Assembly: GCA_027353465.1 (NCBI GenBank)
Contig: DAIEHR010000310.1
Span: forward strand, 1-41,250
DNA from: Acetobacteraceae bacterium
GTDB taxonomy: Bacteria; Pseudomonadota; Alphaproteobacteria; Acetobacterales; Acetobacteraceae
Direction of reading: 5' to 3'
Length of the DNA stretch: 41,250 nucleotides
Numbering within the stretch: position 1 is the stretch's first letter; each line of letters starts with the position of its first letter. Below, piece by piece: positions 25,677-34,599 of the stretch. The notes beneath the pieces are model-generated. The model ran no database searches, was not told the DNA's origin, and was given only the letters and a program-made list of their open reading frames with translations. The position numbers were made by a program, and so were the translations under genes.

Positions 25677-25704
25677 ATAAAATACTGAAACTTCAGTATT
25701 TTAT
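25677..25704. promoter_or_regulatory. perfect inverted repeat with 13-base arms
   Basis: ATAAAATACTGAA and TTCAGTATTTTAT are exact reverse complements separated by AC. The repeat lies about 160 bases before the LuxR-type gene. It could be an operator. Read as RNA it is a hairpin followed by no T run beyond the stem, so a terminator is less likely. The sequence is unlike the GC-rich background, and chance formation is improbable. Confidence 0.5.
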
Positions 25705-25865
25705 ACGTAGATACAAAGGCCTAGGAGAGGAAAGAGGCGCCTAATATAACGAACCGGTGATTGCACTTATTAACAATGCTAACTGAAATGTAAAGTAGCC
25801 TGCCGAAACATATCGGTTAGATTGCGTAGCACTGAATGTGCTCTCAATTCATGAGGGAAACGCGA

Positions 25866-26588
25866 GTGGCAAATGAATATGGTGACCGCAGGCAGGCTCA
25901 AGCCGAATCCGATGGCGCGCGCGAGTCGCTCGCGATCGGGTTGATCGATTGCTTCCGCCTCAACCAGGAATGCCTGACGACCGCGTTGGGTGGCCTGCAT
26001 CCAGAGATAGCGTTGTTTAGCTTCGCATCAACCAGTGAATGCATTGCCCGAGCGAAAGTCGACTTCGATCTCATTATATACTACTTTCACGGGAACGAAG
26101 TTGCCGATGCGACGATCGTACAGACGATAACAACTATCCGCGAAGCCTTTCCACCCGTCCCGGTCGTCATTTTCTCCGATGCCGACCCGACGCATCAGGC
26201 CAAGATCGTGCGCTGCGCCTTAAAGGCCGGCGCGCAAGGATTTGTTCCCACGCAGACAGCCAGTCTTCCGGTGACGTTGGCTGCTATTCGCTTCGTCAAG
26301 GATGGCGGCACGTTTGTACCGGTGGATCTGCTGTTCACTACTCGGCCCAACCACTCAGTGGGCCAGCGGAACCGGCTCACCTCACGACAAGGGGCGGTCA
26401 TGAGTCATCTGCAGCAGGGCAAGGCGAACAAGACCATCGCTTATGAACTTGGCATGAGCGAGAGTACCGTTAAGGTCCACGTTCGAAACATCATGCGTAA
26501 AACGGGAGCCACCAATCGAACCGAAGCCGTCTACAAGGCGCAGAGTCTTTCAAGCGACTTCGACGGTGGACGACGTTTCGAGACCTAG
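25866..26588 (+). CDS. LuxR/NarL-type regulator with non-canonical receiver domain
   Basis: About 240 residues. The C-terminal LuxR helix-turn-helix is clear: LTSRQGAVMSHLQQGKANKT followed by IAYELGMSESTVKVHVRNIM. The N-terminal half has the fold pattern of a response-regulator receiver (IGLIDCF, VPVVIFSDAD, ALKAGAQGFVP), but the phosphoacceptor position in FDLIIYYFHG is Tyr where Asp is expected, and the acidic pair near the start is DC. It is therefore likely phosphorylation-independent. GAGGGA with nine bases between it and the GTG at 25866 supports this start; in-frame ATGs at 25836 and 25851 are alternatives. It is divergent from the priming transferase gene and is the best candidate regulator of the polysaccharide locus. 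Confidence 0.88.
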   Translation: MANEYGDRRQAQAESDGARESLAIGLIDCFRLNQECLTTALGGLHPEIALFSFASTSECIARAKVDFDLIIYYFHGNEVADATIVQTITTIREAFPPVPVVIFSDADPTHQAKIVRCALKAGAQGFVPTQTASLPVTLAAIRFVKDGGTFVPVDLLFTTRPNHSVGQRNRLTSRQGAVMSHLQQGKANKTIAYELGMSESTVKVHVRNIMRKTGATNRTEAVYKAQSLSSDFDGGRRFET

Positions 26589-26649
26589 TGTGCTGCCGGT
26601 GTAGCTCCCTCGCGATTTGAGTTGACGGCGCGTTCTGACGGGAAAACAG

Positions 26650-27813
26650 ATGAGCTTCCAAAGCAGGCTCAAACATTCTCTGACCTCCGGCTACCTGGCC
26701 ACCACACAAGCGCTGACGCATCGTCTTCTCCGTGGTGGTTCAGGTGAACGTGACTTCCGGCGGGTTGTCATCGTCGCAGCGCTCGGGCGCAACAACGGGA
26801 TAGCCAGTGGCGCCCGCCACCAGCTGAATGTTCTGCAACAACTGGGGGTCGATACGAATCTGGTTGATGCGACGCCGGCTTTGCGCAACCCGTTGTTTAG
26901 AGTTCCGCATCACCCTGGTTCTGTATATGTGTTCCATTCTGGCGGCCCACAGACTGCAAGCCTGATCGGTAGTGTTCTGCCGGCAGCAGCCGTTGCTTAC
27001 CGGATCGCCTATTGGGCATGGGAACTACCTGATCCGCCTGGCGACTGGATCGGCTGCGACCGCAATATTGCTGAGATTTGGACACCAAGCAGCTTTTCAA
27101 AGGCGAGCCTCGCCCGTCTATTCGCCGGTCCTATCCATGTTGTGCCGCATCACATTCCAGCTCGCCTGGCACGCCGACGCTGCCACGACGAACCGTTCAC
27201 GGTGCTCGCAATGGCTGACAGCCGATCGAGCCTATCGCGCAAAAACCCGGAAGGAGCACTGCGCGCGTTCCGCGCCGCTTTCGGCACCTCGCACGATGCA
27301 CGCCTGTTGCTGAAGCTGTCGGGCCGCGACGACGAATTGCGGGCACTCGAGGCTTCGTGGGGCGCATTGCTCACAGGCGGGAACGTCGAGATTATCAGGG
27401 GATTTCTCGACGATGCAGCGCTAACGGTGCTCTACCGGCGGGCGGATGCCTTTCTGTCGCTGCATCGCGCGGAAGGTTTCGGACTGCCTATGGCGGAGGC
27501 AATGGCCCACGGCTTGCCGGTTGTCGCCACGGGTTGGTCCGGCAATCTCACATTCATGTCCGAGGCGAACAGCTGCCTCGTTCCGTACAGGCTCGTCCCC
27601 GTTCATGATACATCAGCGATTTATACGGGAAGCGTTTGGGCCGAGCCCGATCTCGACGCCGCGGCGGAGGCACTTCGTCGTCTGGCGGAGCAACCTGGAT
27701 ACTACGCCCGCCTCGCGGAAGCGGCGCACCGCGACGCCAGTGCGCCTTTCCTTCAGTTTCCGTTCTCACAGCCAACAACCGCCGGTCGTGCGCCCGCGGT
27801 GTCGGGGGCATGA
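26650..27813 (+). CDS. GT4-like glycosyltransferase
   Basis: A 387-residue GT-B type glycosyltransferase. RVVIVAALGRNNGIASGARH is an N-lobe start with a glycine-rich acceptor loop. YRIAYWAWELPDPP, EIWTPSSFSKASL and VVPHHIP are typical of this group. In the C lobe, LSLHRAEGFGLPMAEAMAHG holds the EX7E motif (E...E) for the nucleotide sugar. The last 15 residues are low-complexity. It starts 61 bases after the LuxR-type gene, perhaps in the same transcript, and is convergent with the GT2 gene 20 bases away. It probably adds one sugar of the repeat unit; donor and linkage cannot be read from the sequence. Confidence 0.9.
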   Translation: MSFQSRLKHSLTSGYLATTQALTHRLLRGGSGERDFRRVVIVAALGRNNGIASGARHQLNVLQQLGVDTNLVDATPALRNPLFRVPHHPGSVYVFHSGGPQTASLIGSVLPAAAVAYRIAYWAWELPDPPGDWIGCDRNIAEIWTPSSFSKASLARLFAGPIHVVPHHIPARLARRRCHDEPFTVLAMADSRSSLSRKNPEGALRAFRAAFGTSHDARLLLKLSGRDDELRALEASWGALLTGGNVEIIRGFLDDAALTVLYRRADAFLSLHRAEGFGLPMAEAMAHGLPVVATGWSGNLTFMSEANSCLVPYRLVPVHDTSAIYTGSVWAEPDLDAAAEALRRLAEQPGYYARLAEAAHRDASAPFLQFPFSQPTTAGRAPAVSGA

Positions 27814-27833
27814 GCACACCGTACTCAACCAGT

Positions 27834-28721
27834 CTAAAGGTCGAGGATACGCTCGGGTATCATTCGGCCGAATGCCAGGTCACGCAGCGCGAGCAGATTT
27901 CCGCGCAGCCGGCCGCGCCGGTCCACAAAGGGTTCCGGCCGGAATGCGCGTGCGATGTTCATCGCCATGTTTTTCGCAACGTGGGTAATTGCCCGCCGGA
28001 ATGGGTAGCCCCGCCGCTTCCCGCAGAGGTAGATCGGGTTTGCGACCTGCGAGTAACCGAGCCGCACGCCGGAGCCGCGTCCGGATTTGACACCGAGGTG
28101 AACGCCGCGTGCTGCCGGTATCTGCACCACCTCGCCAAATTCGGCCAGATGGCGGGAGAGGTCCACATCTTCCTGCCAGGCATAGAGCGGCAGGCGCTCG
28201 TCGAACCGCAGGCCGTGCGCACGCATCGGCGCAAGGCGGACCGCCATGTTGCACCCGTAACCGGAAAAGGTGGGGCGGACAGCCTGCGACTGCACGTCGA
28301 TAAAAGCGAGGTGGCGCGACAGGATCGTCCGTCCCTCGGCTGGAGTAAGCCCGGGCCCCCCAATGCCATCCGCGACAACCAAGCCGGTTGCGACCACGAT
28401 GCCAGGATCGCGTCCCATGTGCTGCTCGATCGTGGCGAGGTAGCCGGGGTCGGGAAAGAAATCATCGTCGAAGAACACCAGGACGTCTGCTCCGGCTGCT
28501 GCTCCGATAATGGCATTCCGCTGACGCGGCAATCCTGGCTCAGTGAGCATCACGCGTACCTCAGGATAGGCTTCGGCGGCGCCTGCGACATCGCCGGCTG
28601 TTGCGCCACAAACGATAATGCTGTCGGGCCGGCGCGACTGGCGCGCGATCTCGATCAGCGTTTCACGCAGAATGTGGGCTCGTCCGACCGTTGGAATTCC
28701 GACGGCGATGTTCAGATGCAT
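27834..28721 (-). CDS. GT2-family glycosyltransferase
   Basis: About 295 residues of inverting GT-A type. NIAVGIPTVGRAHILRETL is the GT2 start, VLVFFDDDFFPDPGYL has the DxD metal/nucleotide site, and WQEDVDLSRHL is the ED motif with the catalytic base. The frame is open to an ATG at 28754, but GAGGGAAAGACCCA directly before 28721 makes the later ATG, MHLNIAVG, more likely. It is divergent from the wzc-like gene and convergent with the GT4 gene, so it sits alone on the minus strand. It likely adds a sugar to the lipid-linked repeat unit in the cytoplasm. Confidence 0.92.
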   Translation of the reverse strand: MHLNIAVGIPTVGRAHILRETLIEIARQSRRPDSIIVCGATAGDVAGAAEAYPEVRVMLTEPGLPRQRNAIIGAAAGADVLVFFDDDFFPDPGYLATIEQHMGRDPGIVVATGLVVADGIGGPGLTPAEGRTILSRHLAFIDVQSQAVRPTFSGYGCNMAVRLAPMRAHGLRFDERLPLYAWQEDVDLSRHLAEFGEVVQIPAARGVHLGVKSGRGSGVRLGYSQVANPIYLCGKRRGYPFRRAITHVAKNMAMNIARAFRPEPFVDRRGRLRGNLLALRDLAFGRMIPERILDL

Positions 28722-28828
28722 TGGGTCTTTCCCTCGGGCGACTGGAGCATTCATGACGTCTTGGAACTGGTGCCACTGGCGGGAAGCTATCCGCCCAGAA
28801 GAGTATCAATAACTGCACGCTGCTGTCA

Positions 28829-28858
28829 TTGGCAATCAAAAACATAAATCGATATTAT
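28829..28858 (+). promoter_or_regulatory. sigma-70-like promoter of the export/polymerisation operon
   Basis: TTGGCA (28829-28834) and TATTAT (28853-28858) are separated by 18 bases in an AT-rich stretch, 34 bases before the wzc-like start codon. This is a good housekeeping promoter for the rightward unit from 28893 to 35229. It is predicted from sequence only. Confidence 0.55.
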
Positions 28859-28892
28859 CCCCTTCCGTCAGTCTTTAGTCCAAGGCAGTAGT

Positions 28893-31163
28893 ATGCACCG
28901 GGATTTGAATGAACAAAACGGTGATCAGGTCGGCCCGATCAAGTTGACGCAAATGTCCGACGCCACGGAGCGGCTGGAGCCGCTTGCCGTTCCGATGGGA
29001 CGATTTAAGTCAATTCTCAGACGTCAGCTTTGGATCGTCTTACTTACCCTTTTCTTTGGCATTGGTGGCACGGCGGCCGTCGTCATGCGGATGCCCAGGC
29101 AATTCACCGCTGAAGCCTCGATCCTTGTGGAACCACAGCGCACGCAGGTCAGTGACCTCCAGGCGATCACGCCCGACTCAGGAGACCCCGGCGGCCTTAT
29201 GCGTACCCAAATCGATATCCTGCGTTCGCCCGAGTTGCTTCATGGCGTTGTGTTAGCGCTGCATCTAACGGATAAATCAGAGTTCGTGCCGACCGGCGGT
29301 GGACTGATCTTTCGGGTAAGGGCATTGCTCCAAAAGTACGGCCTGATGCGGCCTACGGCCACGCCCTACTCCCCAACACAGCAAGAACTTGAAGACATAT
29401 CGTCCGACGTCCTTGCCTCGAAGATTGGCTTTGCCAATGAAATCCGGTCCAGCGTACTGCGTGTGACTGTAACCACGCAGGATCGAGCGCTAAGCGCCCT
29501 GATAGCGAACGAGATCGCGAGGCACTTCCTTGATTTCAAGCGCCAGGAAAAATTCGCCGCGATGCAGCGGGCCCGTGACTGGTTCCAGGAGCAAATCGGC
29601 ACACTTGCGGTTCGGTTGCGGGAGGAGAATATGGCGGTGGAACGATATCGCCTGAAATACGGGCTGGACGAAGAAGCACCGAACGACGACGCCGCCAGCG
29701 CTGCCCACACGCCTACGATCAATCGCCAGCAGTTGGACACGATCAGCCGCCAACTCGTGGATATCTCGCGCGAACGGGCACGCGAGGAGGCCGAACTCTC
29801 CCAGGCGCAGGCAGTCATGCGGGGGGAGGTACCGGCCGGCTCGCTACCCGAGGTGCTGACGTCACCAGTCATAGGGCAATTGATTGCGCAGATCTCCGTT
29901 GTCGCCGGCCGCGAGGCACAGCTTGCCGCGACGCAGGGTGCCGGAAACCCGGAACTCGTCGCGGTTCAGTCGCAACTGCGGAAACTGCAGCTCCGTAAAG
30001 ACCAAGAAATGAACAACGTTGTCAAAAGCCTGGGCAGCGTGGTCATGGCAGCGCGCGAGCAGGAGCGGGCGCTGCGGCAGCAGATGGAACAATTGCGCAG
30101 TTCCGTCAGTGGTGAGAACTCGGCTCAGGTCGGGCTGCAGGCCCTCCAGACGCAGGCGCGTGCTACACGAAGTATCTACGAGAGCTTTCTCACGCGCGCC
30201 ACTCAGCTTGCTAATGTGGCCGGAATCCAAGAGCCGGACGCGTCGCTGGTGTCAGCCGCACGCGTGCCACTGGGGCCGTCATCGCCCCAGAGCGGGCGTT
30301 TGCTGGGCGTTTCGGCCATGCTGTCGCTGGTGGTGGGCGTCGCGCTCGCCTGTGTTGTCGAGCGACTGCGCAAAGGCTTCAGCCTGCCCGAACAACTGGA
30401 GGCCACACTTGGTCTGCCGCTGGTGGCAATGTTGCCGAAGATATCGCCGAAGACTTTGGGCAAGCCGGTCAAGGGCAAGGCGGCGGTCGCGTTCGAAGCA
30501 TCGCTCTCCAAGCTACGTGGTCAGCTAACCGCCCTTGGCGACGGGCGGCCCACGATCGTGATGGTCACCTCGGCCCTGCCGAAAGACGGGAAGTCGGTGT
30601 TCGCGTCCTCGCTTGCCCGCAATGCAGCGACCGCGGGCTGGCGCGTTCTGCTGATTGATTGTGATCTAGGTTGCCCGTCGGTCGCCCGGCAGTTCAGGCT
30701 TGAACAGGCGCCGGGGCTTCGGGAAATCCTTTCCGGGGATACCCTGGGTGCGGCTGCCAGCGCCATGCATGAACCGGCGCCACGCCTTAACGTGATCACC
30801 GCCGGCCGCCGGGACGGTGACCCGCAGGAGATGCTGGCATCGCGCAGTATGGCCGCTCTACTGACAGCGGTTCGGGGCCGCTATGACCTTGTCGTGCTAG
30901 ATACACCGCCTGTTTTGCCCGTGGCGGATGCGCTGGTACTTGCCATGCAGGCCGACGCGACGCTGATGGTCGTGCGGTGGGAAAAAACGCCACGGACGGC
31001 CGTGCGGGATGCCCTGCGACTGCTGCACGCAAGCCGCGCCCGCATGATGGGCGCGGTGATGACTAGCGTCGATCGACGCACCGCCGCAATTTCCGACGGC
31101 CGGCTGTCCTTTGCCTTTAGTCACTATGACGGATACCACCCCAGCCGCGCCGCCCGGAGCTGA
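28893..31163 (+). CDS. Wzc/GumC-ExoP-like co-polymerase and tyrosine autokinase
   Basis: A 756-residue inner-membrane polysaccharide co-polymerase (Wzz domain) fused to a BY-kinase. A first membrane helix (about 46-66) and a second (about 470-490) bracket a periplasmic, coiled-coil-rich region. In the cytoplasmic kinase, Walker A is SALPKDGKS (about 560-568), Walker A' is LLIDCDLGCPSV and Walker B is VVLDTPPVLPVADALV. The usual C-terminal tyrosine cluster is reduced to Tyr 745 and Tyr 748. It controls chain length and export with the polymerase and outer-membrane parts. The A' motif has Gly-Cys where Arg-Arg/Asn is common. It heads an operon of five closely spaced genes and has its own promoter. 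Confidence 0.94.
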   Translation: MHRDLNEQNGDQVGPIKLTQMSDATERLEPLAVPMGRFKSILRRQLWIVLLTLFFGIGGTAAVVMRMPRQFTAEASILVEPQRTQVSDLQAITPDSGDPGGLMRTQIDILRSPELLHGVVLALHLTDKSEFVPTGGGLIFRVRALLQKYGLMRPTATPYSPTQQELEDISSDVLASKIGFANEIRSSVLRVTVTTQDRALSALIANEIARHFLDFKRQEKFAAMQRARDWFQEQIGTLAVRLREENMAVERYRLKYGLDEEAPNDDAASAAHTPTINRQQLDTISRQLVDISRERAREEAELSQAQAVMRGEVPAGSLPEVLTSPVIGQLIAQISVVAGREAQLAATQGAGNPELVAVQSQLRKLQLRKDQEMNNVVKSLGSVVMAAREQERALRQQMEQLRSSVSGENSAQVGLQALQTQARATRSIYESFLTRATQLANVAGIQEPDASLVSAARVPLGPSSPQSGRLLGVSAMLSLVVGVALACVVERLRKGFSLPEQLEATLGLPLVAMLPKISPKTLGKPVKGKAAVAFEASLSKLRGQLTALGDGRPTIVMVTSALPKDGKSVFASSLARNAATAGWRVLLIDCDLGCPSVARQFRLEQAPGLREILSGDTLGAAASAMHEPAPRLNVITAGRRDGDPQEMLASRSMAALLTAVRGRYDLVVLDTPPVLPVADALVLAMQADATLMVVRWEKTPRTAVRDALRLLHASRARMMGAVMTSVDRRTAAISDGRLSFAFSHYDGYHPSRAARS

Positions 31164-31168
31164 CCGGG

Positions 31169-32641
31169 ATGCAAATGACCATCCTGGGTATGGCGCTGTT
31201 GCCGCTTACACTAATCTGGGTGGCCAACCCGCTGCGTCTTCTTCAACTTGCATTGGTAGCAGCGGTTTTCGAAGCCGGAGCGGCATTGGTAATCGGCGGC
31301 GCCTTCGGTCTTCCCACCGCCATGGTTCCCGGCCTGATCTTCATCCTGTTCGTCGTTGCGCAATATGCGCTGGGCATGCGCTACTCCGCCGAAGCGGCGG
31401 TTTTCTGGGCCCTGACGCCGCTGCTTGCGCTGCTCGGCTATGCGCTGTTTTCGATCGTGGTGCTGCCGGATGCCTTCGCCGGGCGTATCATGGTGTCGCC
31501 CCAGAAGAGTGATCCGCTGCAGCCGGGATTCGTGCCACTGGCTTTCACCGCCGGTAACATCACCCAATCGCTCTATCTGGCAATGAACGTCGTGGTCGCT
31601 ACATCGTCCGCACTATTTCTGACACGCGCGGCCATCCCGTACCAAAGCATTATGAAGGCCTACCTTCTCGGTGGCTATATCGTCGTCGGACTGGCGCTTT
31701 GGCAGTTCGCCTCGCGCCTCTCCGGTTTGCCGTTTCCTGACACGGTGCTGTATTCCAATCCCAGTTGGGCGATCGTCGAACAGGCCCTGGGGTCCGTGCC
31801 ACGGATCCAGGGACCGTTTTCGGAACCGGCTGGCCTGGCGTTCTACCTCTCCGGCCTTTGCTTTTGCTGTCTGTGGCTGAGCGCGCGCGGCCAGCGCCTG
31901 ATGGGGGTGAATTGGCTCCTCGGGCTTTCGATCCTGGCAATGCTGTTGTCCACATCCACCACCGGAATCCTGACCCTTGCGGTCGGACTGCCGATGATTC
32001 TGGCAGTGGCCACTGCCCAGTCTGACAAACGGGCCCTTGGGCGACTGGGCAAGACCGCGGGCATCTTGATGCTCGGCGGTCTTATTGTGCTTACGCCGGC
32101 TGTGATCATGAAGCCCCAACTGGTCAGCGCGGTGACTACCGTCGTCGACTCGACTCTGAACAAAGGCGAAAGCGACTCTTTCTCCGATCGCACGGCCACC
32201 GATTGGGCCGCGTTGGATACCGTTGGTGCGACGTATGGTCTTGGGGTCGGTTGGGGCAGCTTCCGCAGTTCCAGCCTGATACCTGGTCTGCTGGCCAACG
32301 CCGGGATCTTCGGTGTGGTCGCCGTATTGTGGCTGGCTGTGCGCGTCACACAACTCTCACGGCGCCGCGGACCGGGGGCGCACGGTTATCCGGGTCAGCT
32401 TGTGATGGAAGGGTTCTCTGCCGCGCTGTGCGGCCAGTTCACCGCCGCGCTGTTCTCCGCGCCCACGATCGCTTCGCTGGGGTTCTTTCTGCAACTCGGG
32501 TGCGTGGTCGGTGTCTCCGCACGCAAGTCCGTCTCCCACCAACCCCCCCGTCCATCGGGATATCTGAGGCCAGACGAACGAAATGAACGCGCTGATACGA
32601 CCGCTGCCCTGACACGCGCGAGAAGGCACTTCACGGCATGA
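31169..32641 (+). CDS. Wzy-like polysaccharide polymerase (O-antigen ligase/polymerase family)
   Basis: A 490-residue protein with about eleven hydrophobic segments and a long periplasmic-type loop (about 320-375) that ends in GLGVGWGSFRSSSLIPGLLA, the position and style of the Wzy_C loop with its conserved Arg. SVPRIQGPFSEPAGLAFYLS resembles the conserved RxxGxxxEPs stretch of Wzy/WaaL-type enzymes. It is encoded five bases after wzc, with GGAG before the ATG, and its stop overlaps the next gene as ATGA. It likely joins lipid-linked repeat units in the periplasm. Ligases of the same family look alike, but the neighbours favour polymerase. The C-terminal 50 residues are polar. Confidence 0.83.
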   Translation: MQMTILGMALLPLTLIWVANPLRLLQLALVAAVFEAGAALVIGGAFGLPTAMVPGLIFILFVVAQYALGMRYSAEAAVFWALTPLLALLGYALFSIVVLPDAFAGRIMVSPQKSDPLQPGFVPLAFTAGNITQSLYLAMNVVVATSSALFLTRAAIPYQSIMKAYLLGGYIVVGLALWQFASRLSGLPFPDTVLYSNPSWAIVEQALGSVPRIQGPFSEPAGLAFYLSGLCFCCLWLSARGQRLMGVNWLLGLSILAMLLSTSTTGILTLAVGLPMILAVATAQSDKRALGRLGKTAGILMLGGLIVLTPAVIMKPQLVSAVTTVVDSTLNKGESDSFSDRTATDWAALDTVGATYGLGVGWGSFRSSSLIPGLLANAGIFGVVAVLWLAVRVTQLSRRRGPGAHGYPGQLVMEGFSAALCGQFTAALFSAPTIASLGFFLQLGCVVGVSARKSVSHQPPRPSGYLRPDERNERADTTAALTRARRHFTA

Positions 32642-33732
32642 CCCCCCCAATCTTTCTCAATGCGCGGTTCCTCAGCCAGTCCGTCAGCGGCGTCCAGCGT
32701 TTCTCGCTCGAAATCACGGCCGCGATCGATCGGTTGATTGCCGCTGGCGAATGGCCCCAGACCGTTGCATTGACCCCCCGAACCGCAGATAGGGGCACGT
32801 CTCGCCGAGACGAGGCGCTGTATCCGCGACTTGAGTTTCGGGAGGTGGGGCGGACGCATGGCCACCTGTGGGAGCAGACTGAGTTACCGATTGCGGCACG
32901 CGGCGGCGTCCTCATAAACCTCGGCAACACCGGACCCATATTCGCCGGCCGCCGGCAGATCGTGGTGATCCACGACGCCGGCGTCTTTGATACGCCGGAA
33001 TCGTATTCGTTCCGGTTTCGCTCCTGGTATAAGACATTGCAGCATTGCCTCGCGCGGACCGGCGCAACAGTGGCGACGGTTTCGGAATTCTCCCGCGGCC
33101 GCATCGTCGAGCGGCTCGGCCTGGACCCCGAAAGCGTTGTTGTAATGTCCGAAGGCGCCGACCACGTCCTTCGGTGTCCGGCGGATCCCGGCACGTTAAG
33201 CCGGCACGGCCTGCAACCGCGTCGATTCGCCCTGGTCGTCAGCAACCGGGTAGCCCACAAAAACATCGCCGTGCTGCACGAAGCGGCTGCCGCCCTGGAG
33301 CGGCGCGGCATGGTGATTGCGATCGCCGGAACATCAAACACCGAGGTTTACCAAGGCGTGCGCGGGCCAGGGTTTGCCGAACGCCGTCTCGGTCGCGTAA
33401 CCGATGCCGAGCTTCGCGCGCTCTATGAAAATGCCGCCTGCCTGCTATTTCCGTCGCGCTACGAGGGCTTTGGTCTGCCGCCAGTGGAGGCTTTGGCGTG
33501 CGGCTGCCCTGTGCTCGCGGCCAGCGGCAATGCGGTCGAGGAAATTTGCGGTGATAGCGCACTCTACTTTGCTAACGACAGAAAACAGACAATCATAGAT
33601 CTGCTGGAGCGGCTGTTGGACGAACCTGGCCTCGCGGACAGGTTGAGCCTGCGGGGGCGTGCGCGCGCTGCCGACTTGAGCTGGGATAAGTCGGCCCGCT
33701 TGCTGGGCGAGGTTGTTCGTGGTGTGCGGTAG
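32638..33732 (+). CDS. GT4-family glycosyltransferase
   Basis: A 364-residue GT-B retaining glycosyltransferase. It opens with IFLNARFLSQSVSGVQRFSL, typical of the MtfB/WbpY-like GT4 group. VVIHDAGVFDTPESYSF and VATVSEFSRGRI are N-lobe motifs. FALVVSNRVAHKN starts the C lobe, and FPSRYEGFGLPPVEALACGC holds the EX7E motif. The ATG overlaps the polymerase stop codon in an ATGA, so translation is coupled. It probably adds mannose, rhamnose or a similar sugar to the repeat unit. It is followed by an overlapping transglycosylase gene. Confidence 0.93.
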   Translation: MTPPIFLNARFLSQSVSGVQRFSLEITAAIDRLIAAGEWPQTVALTPRTADRGTSRRDEALYPRLEFREVGRTHGHLWEQTELPIAARGGVLINLGNTGPIFAGRRQIVVIHDAGVFDTPESYSFRFRSWYKTLQHCLARTGATVATVSEFSRGRIVERLGLDPESVVVMSEGADHVLRCPADPGTLSRHGLQPRRFALVVSNRVAHKNIAVLHEAAAALERRGMVIAIAGTSNTEVYQGVRGPGFAERRLGRVTDAELRALYENAACLLFPSRYEGFGLPPVEALACGCPVLAASGNAVEEICGDSALYFANDRKQTIIDLLERLLDEPGLADRLSLRGRARAADLSWDKSARLLGEVVRGVR

Positions 33733-34522
33733 GCCGCGGTTGGTGCCGCCTTCAGCCCGTTTGCACGGACTGGCTTTGCACCTGTTGATGCTGATCCTGC
33801 TGCTCGCGCCCGGTTGGGCATGGGCCAGCCAGCGCGGGGACGGGGAGCAATCGCGCGCGACGGCATCAGAGGCGCGCTCGCTGCCATTGCCGGCTCAATT
33901 GCGCTCCGCCCGGCCCGCGGCGCTCTGCGATGCGGCCATACGCGGGGCGGAAATCCATCACGGCTTGCCGCCGGGGTTGCTATTCGCCATCGGTCAGGTG
34001 GAATCCGGCCGTCCCGATTCCGGGCTGCACCGTGTCGAGCCTTGGCCGTGGACCGTGCAGGCCGAGGGCAGGGGGCTTTACTTCGATACCAAGGCGCAGG
34101 CAGTCCAATGGGTCAGGGAGGCGATGGCGCGGGGCATTGCGTCGATCGACGTCGGCTGCCTGCAAGTCAACCTGCTGTATCATTCCCACGCCTTCGATAC
34201 TCTGGAAGAAGCTTTCGAACCGTCGGGCAATGCCGATTATGCCGCGCGTTTCCTACTTCAGCTTCATGCCACGACGCGGGATTGGGTAAAGGCGGCGGGT
34301 TTCTACCATTCGCAAACGCTCATTCTAGCCTTGTCTTACCAGGAACGGGTCGCGCATGCATTGAGCGGCGAAACCCTGGTTGGCAGTTTGTTAAACAGGC
34401 CGGCGGCACCGCAGCCCCCGGCCACTATCAATCGACTGATCGAGGCATGGCGCGCCACGCTTGGCAAAAGCGGTCCGGCTGCGACGAGTCCTGTTTCCGA
34501 AGGTTCGGTCATCCATGAGTGA
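33719..34522 (+). CDS. lytic transglycosylase SLT-domain protein
   Basis: About 267 residues: a hydrophobic signal (LALHLLMLILLLAPGWAWAS) and an SLT/lysozyme-like domain. FAIGQVESGRP holds the catalytic Glu (about residue 95), and SIDVGCLQVNLLYHSHAF matches the GLMQ-type motif. YNSG-type residues near AAGFYHSQT follow. It cleaves peptidoglycan in the periplasm, probably to open the wall for the export machine. The start is uncertain: GTGs at 33719 and 33722 follow GGCGAGG, and the gene overlaps the end of the glycosyltransferase by about 14 bases. Similar enzymes occur in several polysaccharide and secretion clusters. Confidence 0.85.
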   Translation: MVCGRPRLVPPSARLHGLALHLLMLILLLAPGWAWASQRGDGEQSRATASEARSLPLPAQLRSARPAALCDAAIRGAEIHHGLPPGLLFAIGQVESGRPDSGLHRVEPWPWTVQAEGRGLYFDTKAQAVQWVREAMARGIASIDVGCLQVNLLYHSHAFDTLEEAFEPSGNADYAARFLLQLHATTRDWVKAAGFYHSQTLILALSYQERVAHALSGETLVGSLLNRPAAPQPPATINRLIEAWRATLGKSGPAATSPVSEGSVIHE

Positions 34523-34599
34523 CATGCGCGGCATGCACCACGGCTGTCGCATGGCACCGATCGTTCTTCTTTGACGTTTAACATACGGAGAGCTCAGCA

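Larger units (their letters stand above)
25379..25865. other. AT-richer divergent control region
   Basis: These 487 bases separate the leftward priming transferase from the rightward LuxR-type gene and hold no gene I can support. They are visibly richer in A and T than the neighbours, especially 25610-25800. They contain a 12-base perfect palindrome (25458-25469) and a 13-base-arm inverted repeat (25677-25704), listed separately. The region probably carries promoters for both directions. Confidence 0.5.

Noticed and set aside
27636-28847. Rightward 403-residue frame
   Set aside because: It overlaps the GT2 gene on the opposite strand, which has the DxD and ED motifs; the rightward frame has none.
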